Source: Alphaproteobacteria bacterium (GTDB lineage: Bacteria > Pseudomonadota > Alphaproteobacteria > UBA9219). From it: DNA of 64,000 nt. The translations under genes were made by a program, and so were the position numbers. Below, piece by piece: positions 16,333 to 25,190 of the stretch. Under the pieces are notes generated by a model. It had not been told where the DNA came from. It searched no databases and was given only the letters and a program-made list of their open reading frames with translations. The stretch is taken from the NCBI GenBank assembly GCA_028866275.1, contig JAGWIK010000003.1, positions 1 through 64,000 on the forward strand, given 5' to 3'. Position 1 is the stretch's first letter, and every line of letters begins with the position of its first letter.

Positions 16333-17924
16333 TTGCCGCAGCGCGCAAACTGGCGGGAATGGAAAAAGGTTCCGTACCGCACCCCATGTTGGTGGCGATG
16401 GTTGTAAGCCTTGCCGCCTTTATGGAAGTGCTGGACACCACCATTACCAATGTGTCGCTGTCGCATATCGCGGGCAGCCTGGCCGCAAGCCAGGATGAAA
16501 GCACATGGGTTCTGACATCCTATCTTGTCGCCAACGGCATTGTTTTGCCCCTGTCCGGCTGGTTGGCCAACGTCATCGGGCGCAAGAACTTCTTCATGCT
16601 GTGCATCGCCAGTTTTACCGCCGCGTCGCTGGCCTGCGGGCTGGCGTCGTCTTTGCCGATGTTGATTCTTTTCCGTCTGGTGCAGGGTTTGGCGGGCGGC
16701 GGGTTGCAGCCGATGCAGCAAGCCATCATCATGGACAGCTTCCCGCCGGAAAAACGCGGCACGGCCTTTGCCATCACCGGCATTACCATGATCGCCGCGC
16801 CGATTCTGGGGCCGACTTTGGGCGGATTTATCACCGATAATTACAGTTGGCGGTGGATATTCTTTATGAATGTGCCGGTCGGGGTCATGGCCGTCATGCT
16901 GGTGCGCGCGCTGGTCATCGATCCGCCGCACGCCAAGGCCAAGGGCTTTCTGTCCATTGACTATACCGGATTGGGCCTGCTGGCCATCGGGCTTGGTTCA
17001 TTGCAAATTGTGTTGGACAAAGGACAGGAAGACGACTGGTTTTCCAGCCACTTCATTGTCTTCTTTGCCGTAGCGGCCGCCTTCTGCCTGATAACGGCGG
17101 TGTTCTGGCTTTTAAGACAAAAAGACCCCGTGGTTGACCTGCGCCTGATCGCCAACAAGAATTTCGGCCCCGCCTGTTTGATGATTTTTCTGGTCGGATT
17201 TTCGCTTTACGGGGCCGCGACGATGTTGCCGTTGTTGCTGCAAAGCTATTTCGGTTACGACGCGACGCTGGCGGGACTTGTCCTGTCGCCGGGCGGGCTG
17301 GCCGTTATCGTGCTGATGCCCGTCGTCGGTAAATTGGTGAATAAATTTCAGGCGCGCAATCTTATTGCCTTTGGCATGGGTGTGACGTCCATCGGCATGG
17401 CAACGACCATGTTTTTCACGCCGCAAACCGATTACGCCACTTTTGTCGCCATGCGTGTTTTGCAGGTCGCCGGCCTGCCTTTCCTGTTCGTGCCAATCAG
17501 CACGATGGCTTTCGCATCGATCCCCAAGGAAAAAAGCGGCAAAGCGTCTGCGCTTTATAACCTGATGCGCAATCTGGGCGGTAGTTTCGGCATTTCGATC
17601 CTGCTGAGCTTCCTGACGCGGCACACACAGGAACACCAGACCTATTTGGTACAGCATTTATCCCCCGCCAACCCTGCCTACGCCCCCGCATTGGCCCACG
17701 CGACGGCGACAATGGAAGCGTTGGGCCAGCCGCCGCAACAGGCCGCCCACACCGCCATGGGCCATATGTATCGCGAATTGCTGACCCAATCTTCGTTGCT
17801 GGGTTACGGCGACACGTTCCAGTTACTGGCCGTTATTCTGGCGGGTTTTGCCATCCTCGCCCTGTTTTTGCCGCCCAACAGAGGCAATCAACCATCATCC
17901 AGCGACGCCGCCGCCGTGCATTAG
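16329..17924 (+). CDS. emrB: DHA2 family MFS drug exporter (EmrB type)
   Basis: A 531-residue major facilitator of the 14-helix DHA2 family. The motif LDTTITNVSLSHIAGSLAAS in helix 1 and the segment WVLTSYLVANGIVLPLSGWL in helix 2 are diagnostic, followed by GRKNFFMLC (motif A) and a QGLAGGGLQPMQQAIIMD region. It should export hydrophobic drugs, using the proton gradient, through the partner adaptor and outer-membrane protein encoded on each side. The start overlaps the adaptor stop (ATGA). Confidence 0.93.
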   Translation: MIAAARKLAGMEKGSVPHPMLVAMVVSLAAFMEVLDTTITNVSLSHIAGSLAASQDESTWVLTSYLVANGIVLPLSGWLANVIGRKNFFMLCIASFTAASLACGLASSLPMLILFRLVQGLAGGGLQPMQQAIIMDSFPPEKRGTAFAITGITMIAAPILGPTLGGFITDNYSWRWIFFMNVPVGVMAVMLVRALVIDPPHAKAKGFLSIDYTGLGLLAIGLGSLQIVLDKGQEDDWFSSHFIVFFAVAAAFCLITAVFWLLRQKDPVVDLRLIANKNFGPACLMIFLVGFSLYGAATMLPLLLQSYFGYDATLAGLVLSPGGLAVIVLMPVVGKLVNKFQARNLIAFGMGVTSIGMATTMFFTPQTDYATFVAMRVLQVAGLPFLFVPISTMAFASIPKEKSGKASALYNLMRNLGGSFGISILLSFLTRHTQEHQTYLVQHLSPANPAYAPALAHATATMEALGQPPQQAAHTAMGHMYRELLTQSSLLGYGDTFQLLAVILAGFAILALFLPPNRGNQPSSSDAAAVH

Positions 17925-17933
17925 GAGAGAGTC

Positions 17934-19409
17934 ATGACTACATCGTCCCGCAGCCTGAAATTGAAACAGACATCCACGGCCCTGTTGCTGGTCCTGTCAT
18001 TGGCGGCGTGCGAAGTCGGCCCCGATTATGCGCCGCCGCCAGAAACAACGCCGGTCGGCTGGAATGCCAATGCGTCTGACGCCCCGCAAGGCCAGATTGA
18101 CCAGACTTGGTGGGATCATTTTCATGACCCCGTTCTGACGAAACTGATCGCGCGGGCCACAACGGGCAATTTCGACATCAAGATTGCCGAGGCGCGCATA
18201 GCCCAGGCGCGCGCGGGCGTATCATCGGCCGCGGCCGCCTTGTTGCCGCAAGGCGATGTCAAAGGCACGGCAACGCGCGAAGCCAACCAGATCGCCATGC
18301 CGGGCGGCAGCGCCAACAGCTTCGCCCCCTTGCTGCACAAACCGTTCAATATTTATGAGACCGGATTCGATGCCAGCTGGGAACTGGATCTGTTCGGCGG
18401 CAATCGCCGCGCCGAGGAAGCCGCCACCGCGCAATTACAGGCGTCCGAGGCATCGCGCGCCGACGTGATGGTCAGCCTGCGCGCCGAAGTCGCGCGCACT
18501 TATGTGCAGATTCGCCAATATCAAACGCAAATCGCGCTGGCACGGAAAACCGTCGCGGCGGATGCCAAAACCTTGTCCCTGACCAGACAACGTTTCGCCG
18601 CGGGCGAGGCGCCGCGCCTTGACGTCACGCAGGCCGAAGCCGCGCTGGAACAGGCGCGACAGCGTTTACCGACATTGCGCAACGCATTGGGTCAGGCGGA
18701 ATATAGTCTGGACGTCTTGCTGGGCGCGCAGCCCGGCACGGCGCACGGCATCGTCGCAACGCCGGCCCCCATACCGGTGGCAGGCAAAGCACTGGTTCTT
18801 GCCACGCCGGCGGCCGTCATCGCCAACCGGCCCGACATTCGCGTCGCCGAACGCAAACTGGCTGCGGCGACGGCACAGCAAGGCGAAGCTTTGGCCAAAT
18901 TCTTTCCCGATATTTCATTGAACGGGTTTTTCGGCGCTTTGAATACCAGCACGGAAAAGCTGATCACCGGCAGCAGCGAATCATGGATGGCGGGCGGCAG
19001 CGTATTATGGCCGATTTTAAGCTATAACAGCCTGTCGGCCAATCTGCACAACGCCAACGCGCAACAACAGGAAGCGATGGCAACGTATCAGAAAACAGTT
19101 CTGTCGGCCCTGGCCGATGTCGAAAAATCGCTGACCGCCTATGACGAACAGCAACAATTCTTGGCCGCAACCAAAGCCGAAACCGGCAAGGATGCGGACG
19201 CGCGCCGCATCGCAAGCGACCGCTATAAAGCCGGGGTAACGTCGTTGCTTGACGTGCTGGATGCGGAACGCACGCTTTATGCCGCGCAGGATCAGCAAGC
19301 CAAGGCGCGGAGCGACGAAGCGCAAGATCTGATCGCCTTGTATAAAAGTCTGGGCGGCGGATGGGCCACGTCGCAACCCGGCACCGGCGCGACGGTCAAG
19401 AAAGATTGA
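17934..19409 (+). CDS. NodT-family outer membrane efflux lipoprotein
   Basis: A 491-residue outer-membrane channel subunit of the TolC/NodT family. It has a signal sequence with a lipobox LSLAAC (Cys about residue 26), then VGPDYAPPP, typical of lipoylated members, and two TolC-type repeats with helical stretches DIKIAEARIAQARAG and DARRIASDRYKAGVTSLLDVL. It completes the tripartite pump with the adaptor and DHA2 transporter. It starts 9 bases after the transporter gene. It ends 2 bases from the convergent purN. Confidence 0.93.
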   Translation: MTTSSRSLKLKQTSTALLLVLSLAACEVGPDYAPPPETTPVGWNANASDAPQGQIDQTWWDHFHDPVLTKLIARATTGNFDIKIAEARIAQARAGVSSAAAALLPQGDVKGTATREANQIAMPGGSANSFAPLLHKPFNIYETGFDASWELDLFGGNRRAEEAATAQLQASEASRADVMVSLRAEVARTYVQIRQYQTQIALARKTVAADAKTLSLTRQRFAAGEAPRLDVTQAEAALEQARQRLPTLRNALGQAEYSLDVLLGAQPGTAHGIVATPAPIPVAGKALVLATPAAVIANRPDIRVAERKLAAATAQQGEALAKFFPDISLNGFFGALNTSTEKLITGSSESWMAGGSVLWPILSYNSLSANLHNANAQQQEAMATYQKTVLSALADVEKSLTAYDEQQQFLAATKAETGKDADARRIASDRYKAGVTSLLDVLDAERTLYAAQDQQAKARSDEAQDLIALYKSLGGGWATSQPGTGATVKKD

Positions 19410-19411
19410 AA

Positions 19412-20053
19412 TCAGGAAGGATTGAACAATGCCTTGTCGCCGGCAGCAGCGCCGGTGACAAAGGTTTTTTCTTCGTAGACATTGACGCGGCCTTCGGCAA
19501 TGAAGCGCAACGCGGCAGGGTAGGCGAGATGTTCCGCCTGTAACACGCGCGCGGCCAGCGTGTCGGGCGTGTCGCCGTCCAGCACGGGCACAGCCGCTTG
19601 CAAAATTATGGGGCCGTGATCCATTTCGGCGCGCACAAAATGCACCGTGCAGCCCGTCAGTTTTGCGCCATAGGCCAACACCGCTTCATGCGTATGAAGT
19701 CCCGGAAAGGCCGGCAATAAAGAAGGATGGATGTTAACCAGCCTGTCGCGCCAGCGATCGACAAACCACGATGTCAGAATACGCATAAATCCGGCGAGAC
19801 AGACAAGCTGCACGCCGTGTTCGTCGAGCTTGCTATCGAGCGCGGATTCAAACGCGGCGCGGTCGGGATAGTCGCGGTGCGAGATCACATGCGCGGGAAT
19901 TTGCGCGGCGCGCGCATGACCCAATCCGGCGGCATCGGCTTTATTCGATATCACGCAGGCGATTTGTGCCGGAAAGCCCGATGTCGCGCACGCCTCGATC
20001 AGCGACAGCAGATTGCTGCCGCGGCCGGATATCAAAACGCCGACTTTCAGCAT
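19412..20053 (-). CDS. purN: Phosphoribosylglycinamide formyltransferase
   Basis: A 213-residue GAR transformylase, the third step of purine synthesis, which uses 10-formyltetrahydrofolate. It has [19 protein letters not shown] at the N-terminus, LAGFMRILT, the catalytic segment [23 protein letters not shown], and the Asp motif [10 protein letters not shown]. The start overlaps the purM stop by 7 bases, so it is translationally coupled downstream of purM. Confidence 0.95.
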   Translation of the reverse strand: MLKVGVLISGRGSNLLSLIEACATSGFPAQIACVISNKADAAGLGHARAAQIPAHVISHRDYPDRAAFESALDSKLDEHGVQLVCLAGFMRILTSWFVDRWRDRLVNIHPSLLPAFPGLHTHEAVLAYGAKLTGCTVHFVRAEMDHGPIILQAAVPVLDGDTPDTLAARVLQAEHLAYPAALRFIAEGRVNVYEEKTFVTGAAAGDKALFNPS

Positions 20054-21132
20054 GGCCAGACTTTACCGGCATTGTCGAGCACGACCGCGTCGCCTTCGCC
20101 GCGCGGTTCGGCCACGCCGATGCGGAAAACCGTCTCGCCCGCATCCGTCAGAATGCGCGTCGCTTCATCCGCTTTATCCGCCGCGACAATGACGGCCATG
20201 CCGATGCCGCAATTAAACGTCCGCGCCATTTCATGAGCGTCGATATTCCCGGCGCGCGCCAGCCACGCAAAAACCGGCGGGGCGTTCCAAGCCGTCGCAT
20301 CGATCCGCACGCCCATGCCCGCAGGCAGAACGCGCGGGATATTTTCCAGCAATCCGCCGCCCGTGATATGGGCCATCGCCTTGACCGCGTCGGCCTTGAC
20401 CGCCTGCAACATGGCGCGCACATAAATGCGGGTCGGTTCCAGCAACGCGTCGGCCAGCGTCCTGGCCGCATCGAACGGCGCAGGATTTTCATAGGATAAT
20501 TTTTCCTGCGCCACGATTTTGCGCACCAGCGAAAAACCGTTGCTGTGCACGCCGCTGGAAGCCAGTCCCAAGACGACGTCGCCTGCCACAATCTCCTGAC
20601 GCGGCAACAGCCTGTCGCGTTCCGCCGCGCCAACGGCGAAACCGGCCAGATCATAATCGCCCGATTGATACATGCCCGGCATTTCGGCGGTTTCGCCGCC
20701 GACCAGCGCGCAGCCCGCCTGTTTGCAGCCTTCGGCGATGCCGGACACGATCTGCGTCGCCGCGGCGACGTCAAGCTTGCCGGTGGCAAAATAATCAAGG
20801 AACAGCAAAGGTTCCGCGCCCTGCACGATCAAATCATTGACGCACATGGCAACAAGGTCGATGCCGACCGTGTCGTGTTTGTTGGCGTCGATGGCGACTT
20901 TCAGCTTGGTGCCGACTCCGTCGGTCGTGCTGACAAGAATAGGGTCGCGGAAACCGGCGGCTTTGAGATCGAACAAAGCCCCGAATCCGCCAAGCCCCGC
21001 ATCCGCACCGGTGCGCGCCGTCGCTTTGGCCAAAGGTTTGATGGCGTTGACAAGGGCGTTGCCCGCGTCGATATCGACCCCGGCCTCGGCATAGGCGCGG
21101 CGCGATGCGGCATTGGAAACGGACGTGGTTAT
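20047..21132 (-). CDS. purM: Phosphoribosylformylglycinamidine cyclo-ligase, apparent ATA start
   Basis: About 361 residues of AIR synthetase, which closes the imidazole ring using ATP. Signatures are [16 protein letters not shown] (N-terminal), [28 protein letters not shown] and [15 protein letters not shown]. The conserved N-terminal block starts upstream of the first TTG in frame (21033), and no ATG, GTG or TTG precedes it. With an AGGGAGG SD (21144-21138) five bases away, ATA (21132-21130) is the apparent start; a CTG at 21162 is the only other candidate. This could be a real AUA start, or an ATG changed by mutation or a base-call error. An in-frame stop TAG lies at 21180-21178. It is divergent from the DUF2066-like gene. 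Confidence 0.88.
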   Translation of the reverse strand: MTTSVSNAASRRAYAEAGVDIDAGNALVNAIKPLAKATARTGADAGLGGFGALFDLKAAGFRDPILVSTTDGVGTKLKVAIDANKHDTVGIDLVAMCVNDLIVQGAEPLLFLDYFATGKLDVAAATQIVSGIAEGCKQAGCALVGGETAEMPGMYQSGDYDLAGFAVGAAERDRLLPRQEIVAGDVVLGLASSGVHSNGFSLVRKIVAQEKLSYENPAPFDAARTLADALLEPTRIYVRAMLQAVKADAVKAMAHITGGGLLENIPRVLPAGMGVRIDATAWNAPPVFAWLARAGNIDAHEMARTFNCGIGMAVIVAADKADEATRILTDAGETVFRIGVAEPRGEGDAVVLDNAGKVWPC

Positions 21133-21196
21133 GGCAACCTCCCTTAAAATGGGGTATAGCAGACGGGGTAAAATAGACTAAACAAATGGCTTTGCA

Positions 21197-21988
21197 ATGC
21201 GTCTTGTCCTGATTTTGTCGCTTTTGACCCTGATTTCCGCGGTTTGCGCCGAGGCGCAGGCGCAATCGATACTCGATAACCTGCCCGGACAGGGCGCGGA
21301 ACAACCGTTGCCCCCCGCGGCGCAGCCGCCGGCCCCCACCGCGGCCCCAATTGCCGTGGGAACGGCGGCACCTGCCGCACCCGCCACCGCAGGCACGGCC
21401 GACCCCTACACCGTCACCGATATCGCGGCCGACGTCACGGCAGACACGGCGGCCCATGCGCGCGACCAAGCCTTGATTCAAGCCGAACATGCAGGCTTTG
21501 CCCAATTATGCGCCCGGTTTAATACCCCGCCCGCCGCGGCGCAAATCAGCGACGACGATGTCGCGGCTTTGGTGCAAAGTTTTGATCTGCAAAGCGAAAA
21601 ACTGGCCGCCGGGCGGTTCATCGGTGTTTTTACCCTGCATTTCGACCCGGTCGCCACGCAAAAAAGACTGGGAAAATATGTGGCAGCTTCCGGCAACGCG
21701 CCAACCGGCACGGACAGCGGCGCGGGATCGGCCGCCATTGCCGCCCATGTTCAAATCGCGGTATCGACACCGTCGCTGGCGGCATGGGCGCAAACGCGCC
21801 GCCAGCTTGCCGCGTTGCCGCAAACCGTGCGCATCGATACGCTCGACCTCGGTCGGGGAACCAGCCATATCGATCTTGTGTATAGCGGGTCGTTCGACGA
21901 TCTGAAAAACGCCATGACGAGCCACGGGCTGAAAATGAACCAATCGTCCGACGGTACGTGGCAATTGACCGATAGCGGTGCGCCATGA
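21197..21988 (+). CDS. DUF2066-like secreted protein
   Basis: A 263-residue protein with a signal peptide (about 1-21, AEAQA) and a Pro/Ala-rich linker (25-75), followed by DPYTVTDIAADVTADTAAHARDQAL, which resembles the start of the alphaproteobacterial DUF2066 family. The C-terminal half contains a repeated alpha/beta pattern (VQIAVSTPSLAAWAQTRRQL) and an ending RIDTLDLGRGTSHIDLVYSG. The position, divergent from purM, is the usual neighbourhood of this family. Its function is unknown; it is probably periplasmic. The stop overlaps the ogt ATG by 4 bases. Confidence 0.7.
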   Translation: MRLVLILSLLTLISAVCAEAQAQSILDNLPGQGAEQPLPPAAQPPAPTAAPIAVGTAAPAAPATAGTADPYTVTDIAADVTADTAAHARDQALIQAEHAGFAQLCARFNTPPAAAQISDDDVAALVQSFDLQSEKLAAGRFIGVFTLHFDPVATQKRLGKYVAASGNAPTGTDSGAGSAAIAAHVQIAVSTPSLAAWAQTRRQLAALPQTVRIDTLDLGRGTSHIDLVYSGSFDDLKNAMTSHGLKMNQSSDGTWQLTDSGAP

Positions 21989-22482
21989 TCAGGCACGCGG
22001 CAACACCCCCGGCCCGTGTTACATGGCACGTCGCCGCGTCACCCGCGGGCAAATTGTTGATCGGCGCGACCGATCAGGGCGCCATTTGCCGCGTTGCTTT
22101 CATGCGCACCCAAAGCGCGCGCGATGTCGTGGCGGCATGGGCGGCGGAATGGCCGCGCACGGTTTTCACGCAGGGAACGAAGGCTGTTGATTGGACGCGC
22201 GCCCCCATTCTTTTGACCGGCACGGCGTTTCAATATCGGGTCTGGCGCGCCATGACGAAGATTCCCGCCGGACGCACCGCAAGCTATGGCGCGATCGCCC
22301 GCGCCATAAACCAGCCGAATGCGGCGCGCGCCGTGGGCATGGCATGCGGCGCGAATCCTGTGCCTTATTTTGTGCCGTGCCATCGTGTCGTGGCGGCAGG
22401 CGGCAAAATCGGCGGATTTTCCAGCGGATTGGATATCAAGGTCAGGTTGTTAAAGGCCGAAGGCGTGGCTTTATCCGCCTAG
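21985..22482 (+). CDS. ogt: Methylated-DNA-protein cysteine methyltransferase
   Basis: A 165-residue O6-alkylguanine-DNA alkyltransferase. The C-terminal domain holds GTAFQYRVWRAMTKIPAGRT, the winged-helix start, and the active-site segment NPVPYFVPCHRVVAAGG with Cys in PCHR that takes the methyl group. It repairs O6-methylguanine and O4-methylthymine in DNA in a single-use reaction. It overlaps the DUF2066-like gene by 4 bases. It faces the FliL-like gene across a 21-base gap that is a near-perfect palindrome. Confidence 0.93.
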   Translation: MIRHAATPPARVTWHVAASPAGKLLIGATDQGAICRVAFMRTQSARDVVAAWAAEWPRTVFTQGTKAVDWTRAPILLTGTAFQYRVWRAMTKIPAGRTASYGAIARAINQPNAARAVGMACGANPVPYFVPCHRVVAAGGKIGGFSSGLDIKVRLLKAEGVALSA

Positions 22483-22503
22483 AGGCCGAACTTAAGTTCG
22501 GCC
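22483..22503. terminator. Palindromic hairpin between convergent ogt and FliL-like genes
   Basis: GGCCGAACTT at 22484-22493 and AAGTTCGGCC at 22494-22503 form a perfect 20-base palindrome that fills the gap between two stop codons. No T-run is present. It can form a hairpin in both transcripts and is probably a bidirectional terminator or transcript-end protector. Confidence 0.6.
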
Positions 22504-23022
22504 CTAAAGCATGCGCTGTGAAATGCCCTGCACCAGAACGTCGCTCACATTTTTCGCCCCGATGACGCCGCTGACGGCGGCGATGGCGCGTTGTTTGACC
22601 TTGACGACATTTACGAGCTTGCCGTTGCGCAACACGCCCGAGCCCAGCTGGCCGTACAGATTTTGCATCAACGCATCCATAATTTGCGGCATGTGCGATT
22701 GCATTTGGTCGGCGGCGTCGAAATCCTTGACCTGAACCTGAAACAGCAATGTCACAATTTGTTCCACGCCGTTGGCGTCAATGACCGGCAAGACCATCGG
22801 GTCGATATGAACATAAATGGGGTCGCCCGCAAAGCGGCCGCCCGTAATGCCGCCGTCATTCTTTTTGGTATTCTTGGGGGCTTCGTCGCCGGCGCTTTTG
22901 CCGCCGTCCTTGCTGTCGCCTTTGGACAGAACGTCAGGGTCGGCCCAGGCCGGCATAGCCAGCGCCAGCGGCGCAAAAGCCAGCAAAGTCAAAATGGCGA
23001 TCACAAGCGAAGGTTTTTTCAT
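22504..23022 (-). CDS. FliL-like flagellar basal-body-associated protein
   Basis: A protein of about 172 residues with an N-terminal signal/anchor helix (MKKPSLVIAILTLLAFAPLAL), a charged linker rich in Lys, Asp and Gly, and a C-terminal domain. The C-terminal part (YVHIDPMVLPVIDANG, QVQVKDFDAADQMQSHMPQI, VSDVLVQGISQRML) matches the FliL fold (an extended strand, a helical 'p-I-r-d' region and a closing 'dVlf..f..Q' strand). It may sit at the flagellar motor or be an FliL-related protein of another function. It is the last gene after argH-ribBX-ribH-nusB on this strand. ATG 23022 was preferred to 23043. Confidence 0.7.
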   Translation of the reverse strand: MKKPSLVIAILTLLAFAPLALAMPAWADPDVLSKGDSKDGGKSAGDEAPKNTKKNDGGITGGRFAGDPIYVHIDPMVLPVIDANGVEQIVTLLFQVQVKDFDAADQMQSHMPQIMDALMQNLYGQLGSGVLRNGKLVNVVKVKQRAIAAVSGVIGAKNVSDVLVQGISQRML

Positions 23023-23057
23023 ACCCTCGATTCTACCCCCCAATCTTTGACAAGAAA

Positions 23058-23507
23058 TTAAGAGCGCAATGTTTTGGCCAACCGATCCAGCACGGCATTG
23101 ACCAGCCCCGGTTCCTTGGCGTCAAAAAAACTATGCGCGACATCGACATAGTCGTTGATAATGATACCGGTTTGCACATCGGCGCGATGCTGGATTTCGA
23201 ATACGCCCGCACGCAGGATGGCCTTCAACAACGGTTCCATGCGCCCCGGCGACAGGCGGGCATCGACCGCGCCCGCAATCATGGCGTCGATATCGACGAC
23301 GTTATCATTGACCCCCGACACAATGACGCCGAACATGTCCCTGTCGACGGCGATCGTGGTCGAATCTTCCTGCAAAAACACGGCCGGGTCGGCGCGGAAC
23401 CGGGTGATCAGCGCGGCAGGCTGTTCACCCGTCAGGGCAAGCTGGTAAAGCCCCTGCACCGCCGCCAGGCGCGCCAGTTTGCGCGCATTATTATCGGGTT
23501 TTTCCAT
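23058..23507 (-). CDS. nusB: Transcription antitermination factor NusB
   Basis: A 149-residue all-helical NusB protein. Hallmarks are ARKLARLAAVQGLYQLALTGE at the N-terminus (KRS.AR..AvQaLYq), DARLSPGRMEPLLKAILRAGVFEI and IIINDYVDVAHSFFDAKEPGLVNAVLD. NusB binds boxA RNA with S10 and supports rRNA antitermination. It sits 10 bases downstream of ribH, the usual order in many bacteria, and 35 bases before the FliL-like gene. Confidence 0.95.
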   Translation of the reverse strand: MEKPDNNARKLARLAAVQGLYQLALTGEQPAALITRFRADPAVFLQEDSTTIAVDRDMFGVIVSGVNDNVVDIDAMIAGAVDARLSPGRMEPLLKAILRAGVFEIQHRADVQTGIIINDYVDVAHSFFDAKEPGLVNAVLDRLAKTLRS

Positions 23508-23517
23508 AACTTGTCCC

Positions 23518-24036
23518 TTATGACTTGGCGACCCAGCGCCGTTTGGGCGACAGGCGTAATTGGTGTTTCAGCTCGATCATCCGCAACGCCGCTTCGGCCG
23601 CTTCGCCGCCGCGGTTAAGCTTCGCCGGATCCGCGCGTTCGATCGCCTGTTCGCGGGTGTTGCAGGTCAAAATGCCGTTGCCGATAGCAATATTGTGGGC
23701 AAGGGCGAGTTCCTGCAAGCCGCGCGCGCTTTCCATCGCCACGATTTCATCATGCATGGTGCCGCCTTTCAGCACGCAGCCCAACGCGATGTAACCGTCG
23801 GGACGACGGCGCACGGGATCGAAATCCATCGCTTTTATCAAAAAACCGATGGCCGCCGGAATTTCCAAAGCACCCGGCACGGCGATTATTTCATGCGTTG
23901 CCCCGGCGCGCGCCAGAACATCGGTCACGCCCCGTAATTGCAAATCCGCGATGTCACCATAATAACGCGCTTCGATAATCGCGACATGAGGCGGGTTATC
24001 GAATTTGAATATGACGGGCGGGCGGTTGTTTTCCAT
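23518..24036 (-). CDS. ribH: 6,7-dimethyl-8-ribityllumazine synthase
   Basis: A 172-residue lumazine synthase, which condenses ribityl-aminouracil and dihydroxybutanone phosphate. Recognisable blocks are VAIIEARYYGDI, EIIAVPGALEIPAAI, GYIALGCVLKGGTMHDE, with catalytic His in the last, and GNGILTCNTREQAIERA. The start at 24036 has GAAGGA spaced 8 bases upstream; an in-frame upstream extension has no homology. It lies 4 bases after ribBX and 10 before nusB, an operon for riboflavin and nusB. Confidence 0.95.
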   Translation of the reverse strand: MENNRPPVIFKFDNPPHVAIIEARYYGDIADLQLRGVTDVLARAGATHEIIAVPGALEIPAAIGFLIKAMDFDPVRRRPDGYIALGCVLKGGTMHDEIVAMESARGLQELALAHNIAIGNGILTCNTREQAIERADPAKLNRGGEAAEAALRMIELKHQLRLSPKRRWVAKS

Positions 24037-24040
24037 GGTA

Positions 24041-25168
24041 TCATCCTTCACACGAAATAGGTCTTTGCCCCGCGACGCGCAACCCGTAACCGTCGAGCCC
24101 GACGATGCTGCGTTGCGCATTCGACAACAAAACCATATCGCGCACGCCGAGATCGAGCAGAATTTGCGCCCCCACCCCATAATCGCGCAATTGCTTGCTT
24201 TCGCCGCCCGTTTCCTTGGCTTCCAGTCTTTGCGACAGGGTCGCGGCCTGTGCATCGCGCAGTAAAACGACGACGCCGCGTCCGGCTTCGGCGATCAAAC
24301 GCATCGAGGCTTGCAGCTCGCCGCCGTGGCCCGCGCTGCGGTCACCCAGAACATCTTCCAGAATATTCAGCGCGTGCATGCGCACCAAGACGGGTTCGGG
24401 GCCGGAAATATCGCCCTTCACCAGCGCGACATGTTCGGCATAGGCGATTTTGTTGACATAGATATGCATGTCGAACGCGCCGCCGTGAAGGCTGGTAAAA
24501 GCCTGCGTCAAACGGCGTTCGACGATGGTTTCGGTGCGGCGGCGATAGGCAATAAGGTCGGCGACCGTGCCGATTTTAAGCGCGTGCCGTTGCGCGAAAG
24601 CGACCAGATCCGGCAGGCGCGCCATCGTACCGTCTTCGTTCATGACTTCGCAGATCACGCCCGCGGGGATAAGCCCCGCCATGCGCGCGATATCGACAGC
24701 GGCTTCGGTGTGGCCGGTGCGTTCCAGCACGCCGCCATCGCGCGCCACCAGGGGAAACACATGACCCGGCGTGACGATATGCTGCGGCCCCGCCGCAGGC
24801 AGAATGGCGGTTTGAATGGTGTGGGCGCGGTCGGCGGCGGAAATGCCCGTGGTCACGCCTTCGCGCGCTTCGATGGATACGGTAAATGCCGTTTGATGGC
24901 GCGTGCCGTTATGTTGCGACATCAGATGCAAGCCAAGACGGTCGATTTGTTTTTTTTCCATCGCCAGACAAATCAGCCCGCGCCCGTGGCGCGCCATGAA
25001 ATTGACCGCCTCGGGCGTGGCAAATTGCGCAGGGATGATTAAATCGCCTTCATTTTCGCGGTCTTCGTCATCGGCCAGAATGAACATACGCCCGCGTTGC
25101 GCCTCGGCGATGATTTCTTCGGGCGGGCTGATCAAAAGATCGTCGTTGGGCATGGCGTGCATTGTCAT
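24041..25168 (-). CDS. ribB: 3,4-dihydroxy-2-butanone-4-phosphate synthase with degenerate GTP cyclohydrolase II domain
   Basis: A 375-residue two-domain riboflavin enzyme. The N-terminal half is an intact Rib[13 protein letters not shown] (metal and substrate acids), [33 protein letters not shown] and [15 protein letters not shown]. The C-terminal half has the GCHII fold, with [21 protein letters not shown] and [16 protein letters not shown], but the three zinc-binding cysteines of GTP cyclohydrolase II are absent. Such RibBX-type proteins lack cyclohydrolase activity in known cases, so a separate ribA is needed elsewhere. It begins 22 bases after argH and ends 4 before ribH. Confidence 0.92.
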   Translation of the reverse strand: MTMHAMPNDDLLISPPEEIIAEAQRGRMFILADDEDRENEGDLIIPAQFATPEAVNFMARHGRGLICLAMEKKQIDRLGLHLMSQHNGTRHQTAFTVSIEAREGVTTGISAADRAHTIQTAILPAAGPQHIVTPGHVFPLVARDGGVLERTGHTEAAVDIARMAGLIPAGVICEVMNEDGTMARLPDLVAFAQRHALKIGTVADLIAYRRRTETIVERRLTQAFTSLHGGAFDMHIYVNKIAYAEHVALVKGDISGPEPVLVRMHALNILEDVLGDRSAGHGGELQASMRLIAEAGRGVVVLLRDAQAATLSQRLEAKETGGESKQLRDYGVGAQILLDLGVRDMVLLSNAQRSIVGLDGYGLRVAGQRPISCEG

Positions 25169-25190
25169 GGCCGGGGTTATAGACCCTATT

